Origin: an uncultured Myxococcales bacterium
Lineage (GTDB): Bacteria; Myxococcota_A; UBA9042; DTJE01
Assembly (NCBI GenBank): GCA_937975765.1
Contig: CALJUR010000120.1
Coordinates: 1-64,000 of the forward strand
Length of the DNA: 64,000 nt
Direction: 5' to 3'
The translations under genes and the position numbers were made by a program. The stretch's first letter is position 1, and the number at the start of each line of letters is the position of its first letter. Under the pieces are notes generated by a model that was given only the letters and a program-made list of their open reading frames with translations, had not been told where the DNA came from and ran no database searches. Positions 39,677-48,758 of the stretch are shown here, piece after piece.

Positions 39677-41467
39677 ATGAGGATCGCCGCGCCCATCGAC
39701 TCCCTGGAGGAGGTCGACCCGGTCGTCGATGCCGGCGCCGACGAACTGTTCGTCGGGGTGCAGGACGAGGCCTCGGCGCGCCTGCTGGCGGACAGCCCCA
39801 ACCGACGCTACGGGCACGCCTCGCTGCGGTCGTTCGAGGCCCTGGCGGAAGTGGTCCGTCGCGCCCACGCCCGGCATGTCGAGGTGCGCCTGGCCGTCAA
39901 CAACCTCTGCTACGACGCGGGCGGGTGGCGGGTGGTCGAGCACCAGTTGTCGGAGGGGGTTCGGGCCGGCGTGGACGCCTTCATCCTGGCGGACCCGGGG
40001 GCGATCGCGCTGGCTCGTGGCCTGGCCGGCGGGCGCCCGCTGCACGCCAGCACCGTCGGCCTGTGCCACAACGACCACGCGGTGGCCATGTACCGGGACC
40101 TGGGCGCGACCCGCATCGTGCTGGACCGGCACCTGCGCGTGCCCGAGATCCGCGACCTGTGCTCGTCGCACCCGGAGGTCGAGTTCGAGGCCTTCCTGCT
40201 GAACGACGGCTGCTACAACGTGGACGGCCACTGCTGGTACGTGCACGCCCCGCGGTTCCCGCGCGTCGCGCTGCCGATCAGCGCGGACGTGAAGGGGATC
40301 ACGCGCCGGCTGCCGATGCCGCTGCTGCGGCATGTCTACCGGGGCATGTACCCCTGCGTGCTGGAGGGCCGGCGCCTGCGGGTCCTGCCGGCCGGTCCGG
40401 AGGCGCAGGAGGTCGAGCGGGCCCTGAAGGCGCGGTTCTCGCAGGAAGGGCTGCAGTTCCGGTGCGGGCTGTGCGCGCTGCCGTCGCTGATCGAGGCCGG
40501 GGTGCACACGGTGAAGGTCGTCGGCCGCGGCTACCCGACGCGCAAGAAGGTGATGGACGTCCGGGCGGCCCGGAAGAGCCTGGTGCTGGCCGAGTGGGGC
40601 CTGGAGGGGCCGGAGTTCTTCCGGCACGCCGAGCGGCAGTTCGAGCGGGCCCGCGGCTTCCCGTGCCGGCGGCGCTACTGCTACTACGAGGCGGTCCCGC
40701 CCGCGCCATCGACCGGCCTCGGGGAGGCGTCCCGGAAGACCGCCGATCCGACCCGTCCCCCGGCCGGGAACATCGGGGAGGAGGGGATCGGGATCGAGGA
40801 GTACCTGCAGATCTGCCGCAGCCGGAAGGGGACGATGTCGCGGAAGGCCGGGGCGCGGCTGGCCCGCGATTTCGCCCGCGGGCGGGGAGGCCTGGGCGGG
40901 CCGGTCGGCGTGGTGGAGATCGGGTGCGGCCCGGGGCTGCTGATCGCCGAACTGGCGCGAACGCTGCGCGGCCTGGCGGGCGACGAAGGCGCGCCAGGAG
41001 CCGAGGTTCGGGCCTACGGCATCGACGTCGACCCGGAGATGATCGCGGCCGCCCGCCGGCTGGAAGGCGGAAGCGGCGTTCAGTTCGTGCAGTCCCTTCC
41101 CGACCGGATCCCGCTGCCGGACGGGTGCGCCGACCTGGTGGTCAGCGAGGACTCCATGCACCACTGGCGCGACGCCGCCGCGATGCTGCGCGAGATCCTG
41201 CGCATCGCCACCCCCGGCGCCCGGATCCACATCGTGGACCTGAACCCCGACGGGCGGCTGGCCCGGCTGAACGGGGCCCTGCACTCGCTGCTGCGGGTCT
41301 TCGGCCTGCGGGAGGCGTCGGGTCGCGGCTTCGTCACGTCGATGGGACGGGCGTTCTCGGTCGCGGAGATCCGGGCCCTGGTCCGGCGGGTCGCGCCCGG
41401 CAGCGGGCTGGCGGTGGAGGGAGGCGCCTTCACGACCACGCTGCACCGGCCGGGCGGCCGCGGCTGA
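39677..41467 (+). CDS. Peptidase-U32 domain fused to a class I SAM methyltransferase
   Basis: 596 residues. Residues 1-300 form a U32 barrel (RIAAPIDSLEEVDPVVDAGA, ELFVGVQDEASARL, LHASTVGLCHNDHA, GATRIVLDRHL), with C-x6-C (CYNVDGHC) as in other U32 proteins plus RCGLCALPS and CRRRYC as likely cluster ligands. Residues about 370-596 form a methyltransferase: VVEIGCGPGLLI (motif I), YGIDVDPEM (motif II), VVSEDSMHHWRDA, ATPGARIHIVDLNP. U32 proteins often carry out oxygen-independent hydroxylation of RNA or quinones, so the fusion suggests hydroxylation followed by methylation on one substrate (inference). ATG 39677 is 13 bp after the upstream stop with GGGGGC upstream. Confidence 0.85.
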   Translation: MRIAAPIDSLEEVDPVVDAGADELFVGVQDEASARLLADSPNRRYGHASLRSFEALAEVVRRAHARHVEVRLAVNNLCYDAGGWRVVEHQLSEGVRAGVDAFILADPGAIALARGLAGGRPLHASTVGLCHNDHAVAMYRDLGATRIVLDRHLRVPEIRDLCSSHPEVEFEAFLLNDGCYNVDGHCWYVHAPRFPRVALPISADVKGITRRLPMPLLRHVYRGMYPCVLEGRRLRVLPAGPEAQEVERALKARFSQEGLQFRCGLCALPSLIEAGVHTVKVVGRGYPTRKKVMDVRAARKSLVLAEWGLEGPEFFRHAERQFERARGFPCRRRYCYYEAVPPAPSTGLGEASRKTADPTRPPAGNIGEEGIGIEEYLQICRSRKGTMSRKAGARLARDFARGRGGLGGPVGVVEIGCGPGLLIAELARTLRGLAGDEGAPGAEVRAYGIDVDPEMIAAARRLEGGSGVQFVQSLPDRIPLPDGCADLVVSEDSMHHWRDAAAMLREILRIATPGARIHIVDLNPDGRLARLNGALHSLLRVFGLREASGRGFVTSMGRAFSVAEIRALVRRVAPGSGLAVEGGAFTTTLHRPGGRG

Positions 41468-41488
41468 TCCCGGGGGACCGCGCGCCGG

Positions 41489-42517
41489 TCAGCGGGCGCA
41501 GCGGAAGCCCAGCACGTCCAGCCGGTACGGGACCCCCAGCACCCGCCGCCGCGCGGGGTCCAGCCTCGCCTCGTCCCCGTCGAACGCCCCGCCGCGCAGT
41601 TCCGTCCCCATGCCGTTCGTCGTGGAGGTCCACTCGTCCACGTTGCCGGCCAGGTCGGACAGGCCCTCCGGCGTGTCCCCTTCGGGGTGGGTGGCGACCG
41701 GCTGCGTCCCCGGTGGGGAAGCGCCGCAACCCGCCATCACCGCGCGCCGGCAGTCCGGCGCCGCCTCGCCCCAGGGATACCGGCGACCCTCGGGCCCGCG
41801 GGCCGCAGCCTCCCACTCGCGCCCGGTCGGCAGCCGCCCGCCCGCCCACTCGCAGAAGCGGTTCGCGCCCCACCAGGACACGCAGTTCATCGGGTGCGAC
41901 TCCCGCCCGGGGGCGCCCAGGTTGCACCCTGCCCGCTCCGTTGCTTCCACGTAGAGGCCCCGCGGGCAGGCCCCGGCCTGCACGCACCGGGCGAAGTCGG
42001 CCGCCGTGACCTCGGTCGCGTCCAGCCGGGGGGCCGTGTCCGGGGCCGCGGTGCCGGGCGCGGTCCCCCCGGCCGCCTCGTCGCCGATGTCGCGGTCCGA
42101 GAAGACCCCCTCGAGGCGCCAGGTCCCATCCGCCAGGATCAGGCCAAGCCGCGACGCGAACCGCGCCTCCAGGCCCTCCGGGCGCATCGTGACGACCGCC
42201 TTCCCGTCCTTTGCCGGCTCCCGCTCCAGCACGAAGCGGTAGGACGCCAGGTCGGCCTTCTTCTGCGGCGCGCGGGGGTCCTCCCGGAACATCCTCTCGC
42301 AGCCGGGCACGAACTCGTCCCCGGGCGGGACCTCGCCGGGCGGAGCCAGCCGGTGGAGCGCCCGGCAATCCTCGGCGACCATGGCCCGCAGGAAGGCGCG
42401 GACGGCGTCCTCGGGCGGGCCCGGGTCGCGCCGGCAGGCGGGTCCGATCGCGACCAGGACCGCCAGCCACGCCGCCCGGCGCCATCGTCGAGACTGCGGG
42501 GGAAGGGCTCTCGTCAT
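41489..42517 (-). CDS. FGE-sulfatase-domain lipoprotein (not a DGR target)
   Basis: 342 residues. A signal sequence (AAWLAVLVAIGPAC) probably leads to lipidation at Cys. Residues 35-140 are a DUF-like domain with AFLRAMVAEDCRALHRLAPP and YRFVLEREPAKDG. Residues about 155-342 show an FGE fold: ATEVTAADFARCVQ, SHPMNCVSWWGANRFC, PTGREWEAAARGPEG, AGNVDEWTST, RGGAFDGDE, LGFRCA. The C-terminal DNA does not align with the template repeat at 10638. It is convergent with the U32-methyltransferase gene and lies 22 bp after the B12 radical-SAM gene, which may be co-transcribed. Confidence 0.82.
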   Translation of the reverse strand: MTRALPPQSRRWRRAAWLAVLVAIGPACRRDPGPPEDAVRAFLRAMVAEDCRALHRLAPPGEVPPGDEFVPGCERMFREDPRAPQKKADLASYRFVLEREPAKDGKAVVTMRPEGLEARFASRLGLILADGTWRLEGVFSDRDIGDEAAGGTAPGTAAPDTAPRLDATEVTAADFARCVQAGACPRGLYVEATERAGCNLGAPGRESHPMNCVSWWGANRFCEWAGGRLPTGREWEAAARGPEGRRYPWGEAAPDCRRAVMAGCGASPPGTQPVATHPEGDTPEGLSDLAGNVDEWTSTTNGMGTELRGGAFDGDEARLDPARRRVLGVPYRLDVLGFRCAR

Positions 42518-42539
42518 GTCCCCGTCCGGAAGGGGAGCG

Positions 42540-43976
42540 TCACAGGAACCGCCGGGTGTCCCGCCGATCGACCAGCAGGCCCAGGTACTCCGCCGCGTAC
42601 CGGCCGATGGGCACCAGGTTGCCGAACCAGCCGGGGTTGTTGCGGGCGACGTAGGACAGCACCCGCAGGCCGCCGCCATGCAGGATGTAGTACTCGAAGG
42701 CGGCCCGCATGCACCAGCGGTTGATCTGCTCGGACGTCAGGCGGCTGTACCGCGACGGGTCCATCCGGTCCGCGATCTCGCTGCCCGGCAGGTACAGCAG
42801 GGGGTGGAAGTCCACGACGGTCGGCCGGATCTCGTGCACGAAGTCGATGGTCTTCCGCAGGGACTGCCCGGTGTCGCCCGGCAGCCCGAAGATGAAGGTC
42901 AGCACGCTGACCAGGTCCAGTTCATTGGTGATCCGGATCGCCTCGCGCAGCGCGTCGGGCTCGCCGCGGTGGCGACGGATGCCCTCCAGGATGTCCGGGT
43001 CGGCCGACTGCGCGCCGTACGACACCAGCCGGCATCCCACCGACTTCAGCCGGGCGAGGATCCGCGCCCGGTCCTTCCGGAAGGTGAACGGGTGCAGCAC
43101 CACCGCGAAGTCCACCTGGATCCCGCGCCGTTCCATCCCGTCGCAGAACGCGTCGGCCCAGCCGGGCGCGTGGCCGAAGATGTCGTCCAGGAAGTGGATG
43201 TACCGGGCGCCGTGCCGGTCCACCAGCCACTGGACCTCGTCCAGCACGTGCTCGACGGGCCGGGGCCGGTAGCTGCGCCGCCAGTGCTGGTGGCTGGCGC
43301 AGAAGCTGCACCGGTGGGGACATCCGCGCGATCCCATCACCACGTAGAACGGTCGTCGCAACGTGATGTTGAACATGTCGCCGAACGCCGGGTCGTGGTC
43401 GTCCCAGCACGGGAACGGCAGCTTCGCCAGGTCCGTCACCCGCGGCGGGCCGGTCAGGACCGTCGCGCCGGCCTCGTCCTGGAACGACAGCCCCGGGATG
43501 GCGTCGAACGGCACCTCGCCGACGTAGGCCTTCAGCAGTTGCGCGATCGTGTCCTCGCCCTCGCCGTGCGCGACGACGTCCACTCCCGAGGCCAGCATCT
43601 CGTCGGCGTGCATCGACCCCGGGCCGCCGGCCAGCACGCGGCCGTCGTACCAGGGCCGGGCCAGCCGGGCGATGGTGGCCAGGGCGCGCCCGCGGGAGGC
43701 GGAGGTGGTGTGGAACCCCACCAGGTCGTACCGGCCGGCGTTCAGGCGCTCGTGAACGCGGTCCGCGGCGATCGGGTCGTAGAGGTTGTCGAACAGGTCG
43801 ACCGTGACGCCCTGCGCCTGCAACGCGGCCTTCAGGTAGCGCAGGCCCAACCCGGGCCGCATCTGCGCCCGCTCGACCGCGGACAGCAGCGGCACGCCGC
43901 TGGCGATCGGCGAGTAGACCAGCGCCACCCGGCGGACCGGCACCGGCAGGCGATTCACATTCCGGGGACGTGCCAT
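42540..43976 (-). CDS. B12-binding-domain radical-SAM protein
   Basis: 478 residues from ATG 43976. The cobalamin domain (PGLGLRYLKAALQAQG, VDLFDNLYDP, LVGFHTTSASRG, GGPGSMHADE, VVAHGEGED) is followed by the radical-SAM motif GSRGCPHRCSFC near residue 219, HFLDDIFGHAPGW, and a C-terminal helical region with FIFGLPGDTGQSLRKTIDF. A clear promoter lies 27 bp upstream. Related in plan to the other five B12 radical-SAM proteins of this window, but distinct in sequence, so these are not recent tandem duplicates. Product unknown. Confidence 0.9.
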   Translation of the reverse strand: MARPRNVNRLPVPVRRVALVYSPIASGVPLLSAVERAQMRPGLGLRYLKAALQAQGVTVDLFDNLYDPIAADRVHERLNAGRYDLVGFHTTSASRGRALATIARLARPWYDGRVLAGGPGSMHADEMLASGVDVVAHGEGEDTIAQLLKAYVGEVPFDAIPGLSFQDEAGATVLTGPPRVTDLAKLPFPCWDDHDPAFGDMFNITLRRPFYVVMGSRGCPHRCSFCASHQHWRRSYRPRPVEHVLDEVQWLVDRHGARYIHFLDDIFGHAPGWADAFCDGMERRGIQVDFAVVLHPFTFRKDRARILARLKSVGCRLVSYGAQSADPDILEGIRRHRGEPDALREAIRITNELDLVSVLTFIFGLPGDTGQSLRKTIDFVHEIRPTVVDFHPLLYLPGSEIADRMDPSRYSRLTSEQINRWCMRAAFEYYILHGGGLRVLSYVARNNPGWFGNLVPIGRYAAEYLGLLVDRRDTRRFL

Positions 43977-44003
43977 CCTTCGTCCGTCCCTGCGTCCCGC
44001 CGA

Positions 44004-44032
44004 ACGATACCGGAGGGGGCCCGGCCCCGCAA
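44004..44032 (-). promoter_or_regulatory. Promoter of the B12 radical-SAM gene at 43976
   Basis: Minus strand: TTGCGG (44032-44027), 17 bp, TATCGT (44009-44004). Confidence 0.6.
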
Positions 44033-44055
44033 GCGCGTGCGGCATCCCCGGGGCG

Positions 44056-45306
44056 TCACGCCACCGGGCCCAGTTGCCGCAGCGCCTCGTCCACCAGCCG
44101 GCCGACGGGCAGCCGGTTCGGGCAGGCCGCCTCGGCCGCCGCCCCGTCCACCCGCGCCAGCCGTGCCCTGGCCTCGGCCGGCAGGGCCCGGAACGCCTCG
44201 CGGGCCCGCCGCGCGTCGCCGTAGGCGGACCGGTACATCAGGCACCGCATCGCGTCCGCCACCGGCGCCCCGCCGCACCGGGCCTCGCACGCCCCGCACG
44301 CCCGGCAGAAGCCGGCCCGGGTCGCCTCGGCGTGGCGGCGCAGCGCCTCCCGCTGCCCGGGCGCCAGCGGCGCGGGGTCCAGTGCCGCGGCAACGTACTC
44401 GCGCAGCGTGTCGTTGTCGTTCATCGAGGCGCAGATCGACGAGATGGCGGGGTGGTCCCACAGGGCCTTCAGCATGGCCTGGTCCGGCGTGTGCCCCCGC
44501 GCCACCAGGCCGGCCGCCAGCCGCTCCTGCCCCTGCGGGTCCTCCGGGATCGGCCCCCCGCCCCGGAACTTCATCGCCACGACGCCGACGCCCGCCCGCT
44601 GGCAGGCGGCCAGCGCGTCCCGCATCTCCCAGTCGTCCAGCAGCCGGTAGTTGATCGCGGCCATCACCGCGTCGATCCAGCCCGTCGCCGCCGCCGCCTT
44701 CAGCAGCCCGGCCATGTTCCGGTGCGTGCTGAATCCGAACAGCCGGACGCGGCCCTCCCGCCTGGCCTGCTGCGCCCAGTCCCGGACCGCGGGCGTCAGC
44801 GCGTCCGCGTCGCGCAGGCCGTGCAGCATGTAGTAATCGACGTACGAGGTATGCAGCCGGGCCAGGGACTGGTCCAGCAGGCGGGACAGGCCCTCGGGGT
44901 CCCACGCGTCGGACTTCGTCGCCAGGAAGACCTTCCCGCGCTGGTCCGGGTTGCGCTGGAGGTAGCGTCCCAGCCCCTCCTCGCTGTTGCCGTTCTCGTA
45001 GCAGTCCGCGGTGTCCCAGTACGAGACCCCCCACGCGAGGGTCTGACGCAGGTGCCACTGGGCGGACCGGGTGTCGAACATCCCGCCCAGCGCCAGGATC
45101 GGCACGGTCGCGCCGGTGCGCCCCAGCGGGCGGGTCGGGATCGGGAGGGGCTCCGCGGGCGCGGTCAGCGGAGGCCGGTCCGGGGACGGGCCCGGGATCG
45201 GGCGGCCCTTGCAGGCGTGCAGCAGGACCGCTGCGGCCGCCGCGGCGGACCCCAGGAAGCCGCGCCGTGTCAGCGCCCCGTCCCCGTCTGGCGGTTCCCG
45301 GTCCAT
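44056..45306 (-). CDS. Exported aldo/keto reductase with C-terminal Fe-S cysteines
   Basis: 416 residues. The leader TRRGFLGSAAAAAAVLLHAC is a twin-arginine signal ending in a lipobox-like Cys. The aldo/keto reductase barrel (residues about 60-330) keeps the catalytic set: Asp and Tyr in WDTADCYENG, Lys in ATKSDAWD and His in YYMLHG. The C-terminal 85 residues carry CRACGACEARCGG plus later Cys residues, consistent with a 4Fe-4S ferredoxin module as in the large Fe-S-containing members of the family. NADPH-dependent reduction outside the cytoplasm is unexpected; it may use another donor. The gene stands alone, divergent from the glycosyltransferase at 45466. Confidence 0.87.
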   Translation of the reverse strand: MDREPPDGDGALTRRGFLGSAAAAAAVLLHACKGRPIPGPSPDRPPLTAPAEPLPIPTRPLGRTGATVPILALGGMFDTRSAQWHLRQTLAWGVSYWDTADCYENGNSEEGLGRYLQRNPDQRGKVFLATKSDAWDPEGLSRLLDQSLARLHTSYVDYYMLHGLRDADALTPAVRDWAQQARREGRVRLFGFSTHRNMAGLLKAAAATGWIDAVMAAINYRLLDDWEMRDALAACQRAGVGVVAMKFRGGGPIPEDPQGQERLAAGLVARGHTPDQAMLKALWDHPAISSICASMNDNDTLREYVAAALDPAPLAPGQREALRRHAEATRAGFCRACGACEARCGGAPVADAMRCLMYRSAYGDARRAREAFRALPAEARARLARVDGAAAEAACPNRLPVGRLVDEALRQLGPVA

Positions 45307-45417
45307 CGTGCTTCCCTCCTGCCCGGTCCCCCGGGGCGCGGTGCCCCAATCGTGCGCGGAACCCCCTTTGCCGGTCAAGCGGAGGGCCGGTCCCCCGCCC
45401 CCTTGCCCCCGTCGCGG

Positions 45418-45446
45418 TTGCCCCGTTGCCGCGCGGGTCGTACCAT
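45418..45446 (+). promoter_or_regulatory. Promoter of the glycosyltransferase gene at 45466
   Basis: TTGCCC (45418-45423), 17 bp, TACCAT (45441-45446). GGTGGAGGAAGG precedes the ATG. Confidence 0.55.
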
Positions 45447-45465
45447 CCCCCGGGGTGGAGGAAGG

Positions 45466-47247
45466 ATGGAGGCGAGTCGCGCGACCCGCTGGGCGGACGG
45501 GCTGGTGCTGGCCCTCGTCGTGGCCCTGGCGGCGGCCCTGCGGCTGCTGCTGGTCCTTTCCATCGAGCCCACGCTGCACGACGTCATCCCGATCATCGAG
45601 TCGCACAACTACGCGGGGTCGCACGACCTCGTGTCCCTGGCCTGGCGTCACCTGACGGGGTGGTTCTGGGCGGATCCCCCGGCCGGGTGGTTCCGGGTGC
45701 CCTCCTGCGCGGCCTCGCTGGCGCTGGTGGGGCTGCTGACGCTGCGCGTGCGCGCCGACTCCGGCCGGCTGGTGGGCGGGGTGGTGGGGCTGCTGGCGGC
45801 CACGTCCTTCCCGCTGGTCCTGCTGGCGTCCCAGGTCCGCGGCTACAGCATGCACATCCTGGGCACGTGGCTGCTGCTGTCCGGGCTGCGCGGGATGATG
45901 CAGGGGGGCCGGGGCTCGCGGGTCTTCGTGCTGGGGGCGATCCTGGCCGCCGCCCACCAGTTCGTGACCGTGGTCGCCGCGACCGGGATGGCGGTGTTGT
46001 GCGCCTGGGCGGTCCTCGCCTGGCGCACCCCGCCCGTCCGGAACCTGCGCGCCCCCGCCTCGCTGCGCTCCCTGGCGGCGGCCCTGCTGGTCGTGGGGGC
46101 GGCCGGGGCGATGTGGTTCGGCAACCTGGCCCTGACCGGCGTGAACGCCGCGTACCAGCAGGGCAGCCCGCACCTGATGGGCGTGGGCCGGATCGACCAG
46201 CGCGGCCTGGCGGGGGTCCTGCTGTGGCCCTTCGGCTGGCTGCACGGCGGACCGTCCTGGGCGATCCTCCCCTGGTACGCCCTGGCGCTGGCCGGCCTGG
46301 CAATCGCCCTGTGGCGCCGCACTCCCGGCACGCGGCTGCTGCTGGCCGGTGCCCTGCTGTACGCGCTGCTGCCGCTGCTGCTGAACCTGTCGGTCGGCTC
46401 GGTCGGGATGCAGCCCGGCCAGGCCGCCTTCCTGGCCGTCCCGCTGGTGACCTGGGTGGCGGTCGGGATCGCGGGCGTCGCGGAGGGCCTGCCCGCGCTG
46501 ATCGCGAAGCCCTCGACGTGGCGCCTGGTCGCGTCCAGGCTGATCGCGGCGGCCCTGGTCGTGCTGCTGGCCGTGCCGGCTGCCGAGGCGGTCCTCCGGT
46601 ATGCCCGGCGCGGGTTCTCCACGGAGACGGGGTACCGGTTCGGCGAGATGGCGGACCGGCTGGACGGCTTGCTGGCGCAGGACAACCTCGTCTTCGTCGA
46701 GTCCCAGCAGTTCTTCCACTCGGCGCACCTGCTGGCGTGGCGTTTCGGGGACCGCGCGGACCGTCTCCGGTTCGTTTCCGAGCGGCTGCCCCAGCCGACG
46801 CTGTTCCGGCGGTTCCTGCTGCACGACTGGTCGCACGCGCCGGGGACGTACTTCGATGCCTGGCGGTGGGAGGACTTCGACGGCTGGATCGCCCGCCGCG
46901 AGCGATTCACCGGCCGGGTCTTCCTGTTCCTGCCCGACAACGAGACCCTGTCGATGGAGGAATGGCTGGACGCGACGCCGGGAGGCCTGCGCCATCGCTG
47001 CAACGGCACGCCGCGCTTCCCCGGGGGACTGCGGGTGTGGGAGGGCCGGACCGGCTGGATCGCCTGGGCCGACCTGCGGGACGCCACGCCCGGGGAGACC
47101 GTCGCCGTGTTGCGCGAAGGCTGGAATGCATACATGGCGGCCTGCCCGAACGTCTTCTTCCTGCCCGACGGCCCGCAGCCGCAGGGCGGGATCCCGGGCC
47201 CTCCGGGGGGCCTGCAGGGAGGTCCGTCGATCCCCGGTCCGCGTTGA
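45466..47247 (+). CDS. Membrane glycosyltransferase-like protein (GT39/ArnT type)
   Basis: 593 residues with about ten helices in the first 390, starting ADGLVLALVVALAAALRLLL. The first external loop has EPTLHDVIPIIESHNYAGSH, where the Asp is in the position of the catalytic acidic residue in GT39-type enzymes. Mid-protein segments (LASQVRGYSMHILGTWLLLS, FGNLALTGVNAAY) fit the superfamily. A soluble C-terminal domain of about 190 residues follows. It probably uses a polyprenyl-phosphate sugar on the outer face of the membrane. Its stop codon TGA lies inside the -35 hexamer of the next gene's promoter. Confidence 0.72.
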   Translation: MEASRATRWADGLVLALVVALAAALRLLLVLSIEPTLHDVIPIIESHNYAGSHDLVSLAWRHLTGWFWADPPAGWFRVPSCAASLALVGLLTLRVRADSGRLVGGVVGLLAATSFPLVLLASQVRGYSMHILGTWLLLSGLRGMMQGGRGSRVFVLGAILAAAHQFVTVVAATGMAVLCAWAVLAWRTPPVRNLRAPASLRSLAAALLVVGAAGAMWFGNLALTGVNAAYQQGSPHLMGVGRIDQRGLAGVLLWPFGWLHGGPSWAILPWYALALAGLAIALWRRTPGTRLLLAGALLYALLPLLLNLSVGSVGMQPGQAAFLAVPLVTWVAVGIAGVAEGLPALIAKPSTWRLVASRLIAAALVVLLAVPAAEAVLRYARRGFSTETGYRFGEMADRLDGLLAQDNLVFVESQQFFHSAHLLAWRFGDRADRLRFVSERLPQPTLFRRFLLHDWSHAPGTYFDAWRWEDFDGWIARRERFTGRVFLFLPDNETLSMEEWLDATPGGLRHRCNGTPRFPGGLRVWEGRTGWIAWADLRDATPGETVAVLREGWNAYMAACPNVFFLPDGPQPQGGIPGPPGGLQGGPSIPGPR

Positions 47248-47272
47248 CAGTCGCGGGGGCGACCGATACCAT
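47244..47272 (+). promoter_or_regulatory. Promoter of the B12 radical-SAM gene at 47300
   Basis: TTGACA (47244-47249), 17 bp, TACCAT (47267-47272). The upstream gene's TGA is part of TTGACA. Confidence 0.65.
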
Positions 47273-47299
47273 TCCTCGCCTGGATTTCGAGGCGATTCC

Positions 47300-48742
47300 T
47301 TGCGGGTCTACCTCCTCGCTCCCGCCAGCCGCAACGTGCTCGTCTCCCGGACGTACGCGGCGCTGGAACCGGCCCTGATGCCGATGGCGCTGGGATACCT
47401 CGGCGGCGTGCTGCGCCAGCACGGCCACGACGTCCGGCTGCGCGACCAGGCCGCCATGACGCTGCCGAACCCGGCGGTGCTGGACGAGATCGACCGCCTG
47501 CAGCCGGGGCTGGTGGGCATCAGCGTGCTGACCGGCGCCTGGCACAACGTCGTGCTGCTGGTGCGCGAGTTGCGCCGGCGCCACCCCGGCCTGCCGATCG
47601 TGATGGGCAACACCCACGCCGGCGTGTTCGCCGACCGCATCCTGGAGGAGGGATACGCGGACTACGTGGCCCACGGCGAGGGCGAGGTGACGCTGCCCGA
47701 CCTGGTCGAGGCGATCGAGAAGGGTCGCGACCCGGCCTCGGTGGCCGGCATCTCGTTCCTGCAGGACGGCCGCGTGCACCGCACCCCCGATCGCCCGCCG
47801 ATCGACGACCTGGACTCGCTGCCCTTCCCCGCGTGGGACCTGCTGGACCTGTCGGCGTGGCGCTACCAGAAGATCCCGATGGTGAACCTGCGCAGCCACC
47901 CCGTTCCGCTGATGGCCTCGCGCGGCTGCTCGCACGCCTGCACGTTCTGCTCGCAGGACAAGGTGGTCCGCCGCTTCCGGCGCCGCAGCATCGAGCGCGT
48001 CGTGGCCGAGCTCTCCCACATGGTGGACCGGTTCCACTTCCGGTCCTTCGGCTTCAACGACTCGTACTTCCCCTGGTCCGACGAGGTCGCGTTCGAGTTC
48101 TGCGACCGCGTCCTGGCCAGGCCGTGGGGCGGGACCCTCCCGTGGGTCACCGAGACCCGCGTGGACCGGGTGACCGACGAGTCGATGGCCCGGATGAAGG
48201 CGGCCGGCCTGCACGCCATCTTCTTCGGCTTCGAGTCCGGCAACCCGGCCGTGCTGGACTCGCTGGGCAAGGGCACGACCGTCCAGCAGGGGCGCGAGGC
48301 GGTCCGGATCGCGCACCGGCACGGGGTCCTGGTCGTCGGCTTCTTCATGATCGGCATCCCCGGCGAGAGCCGCGAGGCGGTCGAGGACACGGTGCGCTTC
48401 GCGATCGACACCGGCGTGGACCTCGCCAAGTTCGCGATCACGGTGCCCTACCCGGGCTCCCGGCTGTTCGAACGGGTCAAGGACCGCGAGTTCAGCCTGG
48501 AGGACTGCGACCAGTTCACGTCGTGGTTCGACTGGACAGGCCGCAGCGAACAGCCCCTCTGGGGCTCGGACGGCCTGTCGGGCCGCGACCTGGTGCAACT
48601 GCAGCGCCGCGCGATGTTCCGGTTCTACGCCCGCCCCTCCTACATGCTCGGGGCCATGCGGAAGGGGCTCTTCTCCCCGCGGGAGATGGCCATGGGAGGC
48701 CGGCTGCTGCTCTCCCGGCTGGCCAGCGGCCTGCGGGACTGA
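47300..48742 (+). CDS. B12-binding-domain radical-SAM protein
   Basis: 480 residues from TTG 47300, the only start that fits between the promoter and the conserved LRVYLLAPASRNVLVSRTY; AGGCG lies upstream. The cobalamin domain shows ALGYLGGVLRQHGHDVRLRD, LVGISVLTGAWHN, MGNTHAGVFADR and YVAHGEGE. The radical-SAM motif is ASRGCSHACTFC near residue 215, with FGFNDSYFPWSDE, FFGFESGNPAVLD and FFMIGIPGESREA after it. It is followed 16 bp later by a flippase-like gene, suggesting a role in modifying a lipid or lipid-linked molecule. Confidence 0.9.
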   Translation: MRVYLLAPASRNVLVSRTYAALEPALMPMALGYLGGVLRQHGHDVRLRDQAAMTLPNPAVLDEIDRLQPGLVGISVLTGAWHNVVLLVRELRRRHPGLPIVMGNTHAGVFADRILEEGYADYVAHGEGEVTLPDLVEAIEKGRDPASVAGISFLQDGRVHRTPDRPPIDDLDSLPFPAWDLLDLSAWRYQKIPMVNLRSHPVPLMASRGCSHACTFCSQDKVVRRFRRRSIERVVAELSHMVDRFHFRSFGFNDSYFPWSDEVAFEFCDRVLARPWGGTLPWVTETRVDRVTDESMARMKAAGLHAIFFGFESGNPAVLDSLGKGTTVQQGREAVRIAHRHGVLVVGFFMIGIPGESREAVEDTVRFAIDTGVDLAKFAITVPYPGSRLFERVKDREFSLEDCDQFTSWFDWTGRSEQPLWGSDGLSGRDLVQLQRRAMFRFYARPSYMLGAMRKGLFSPREMAMGGRLLLSRLASGLRD

Positions 48743-48758
48743 CCCTCGGGGTGGACGG

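Noticed and set aside
41489..42481. Possible third VR at the end of the FGE lipoprotein gene
   Set aside because: The end (RGGAFDGDE to LGFRCA) has no nucleotide match to the TR.
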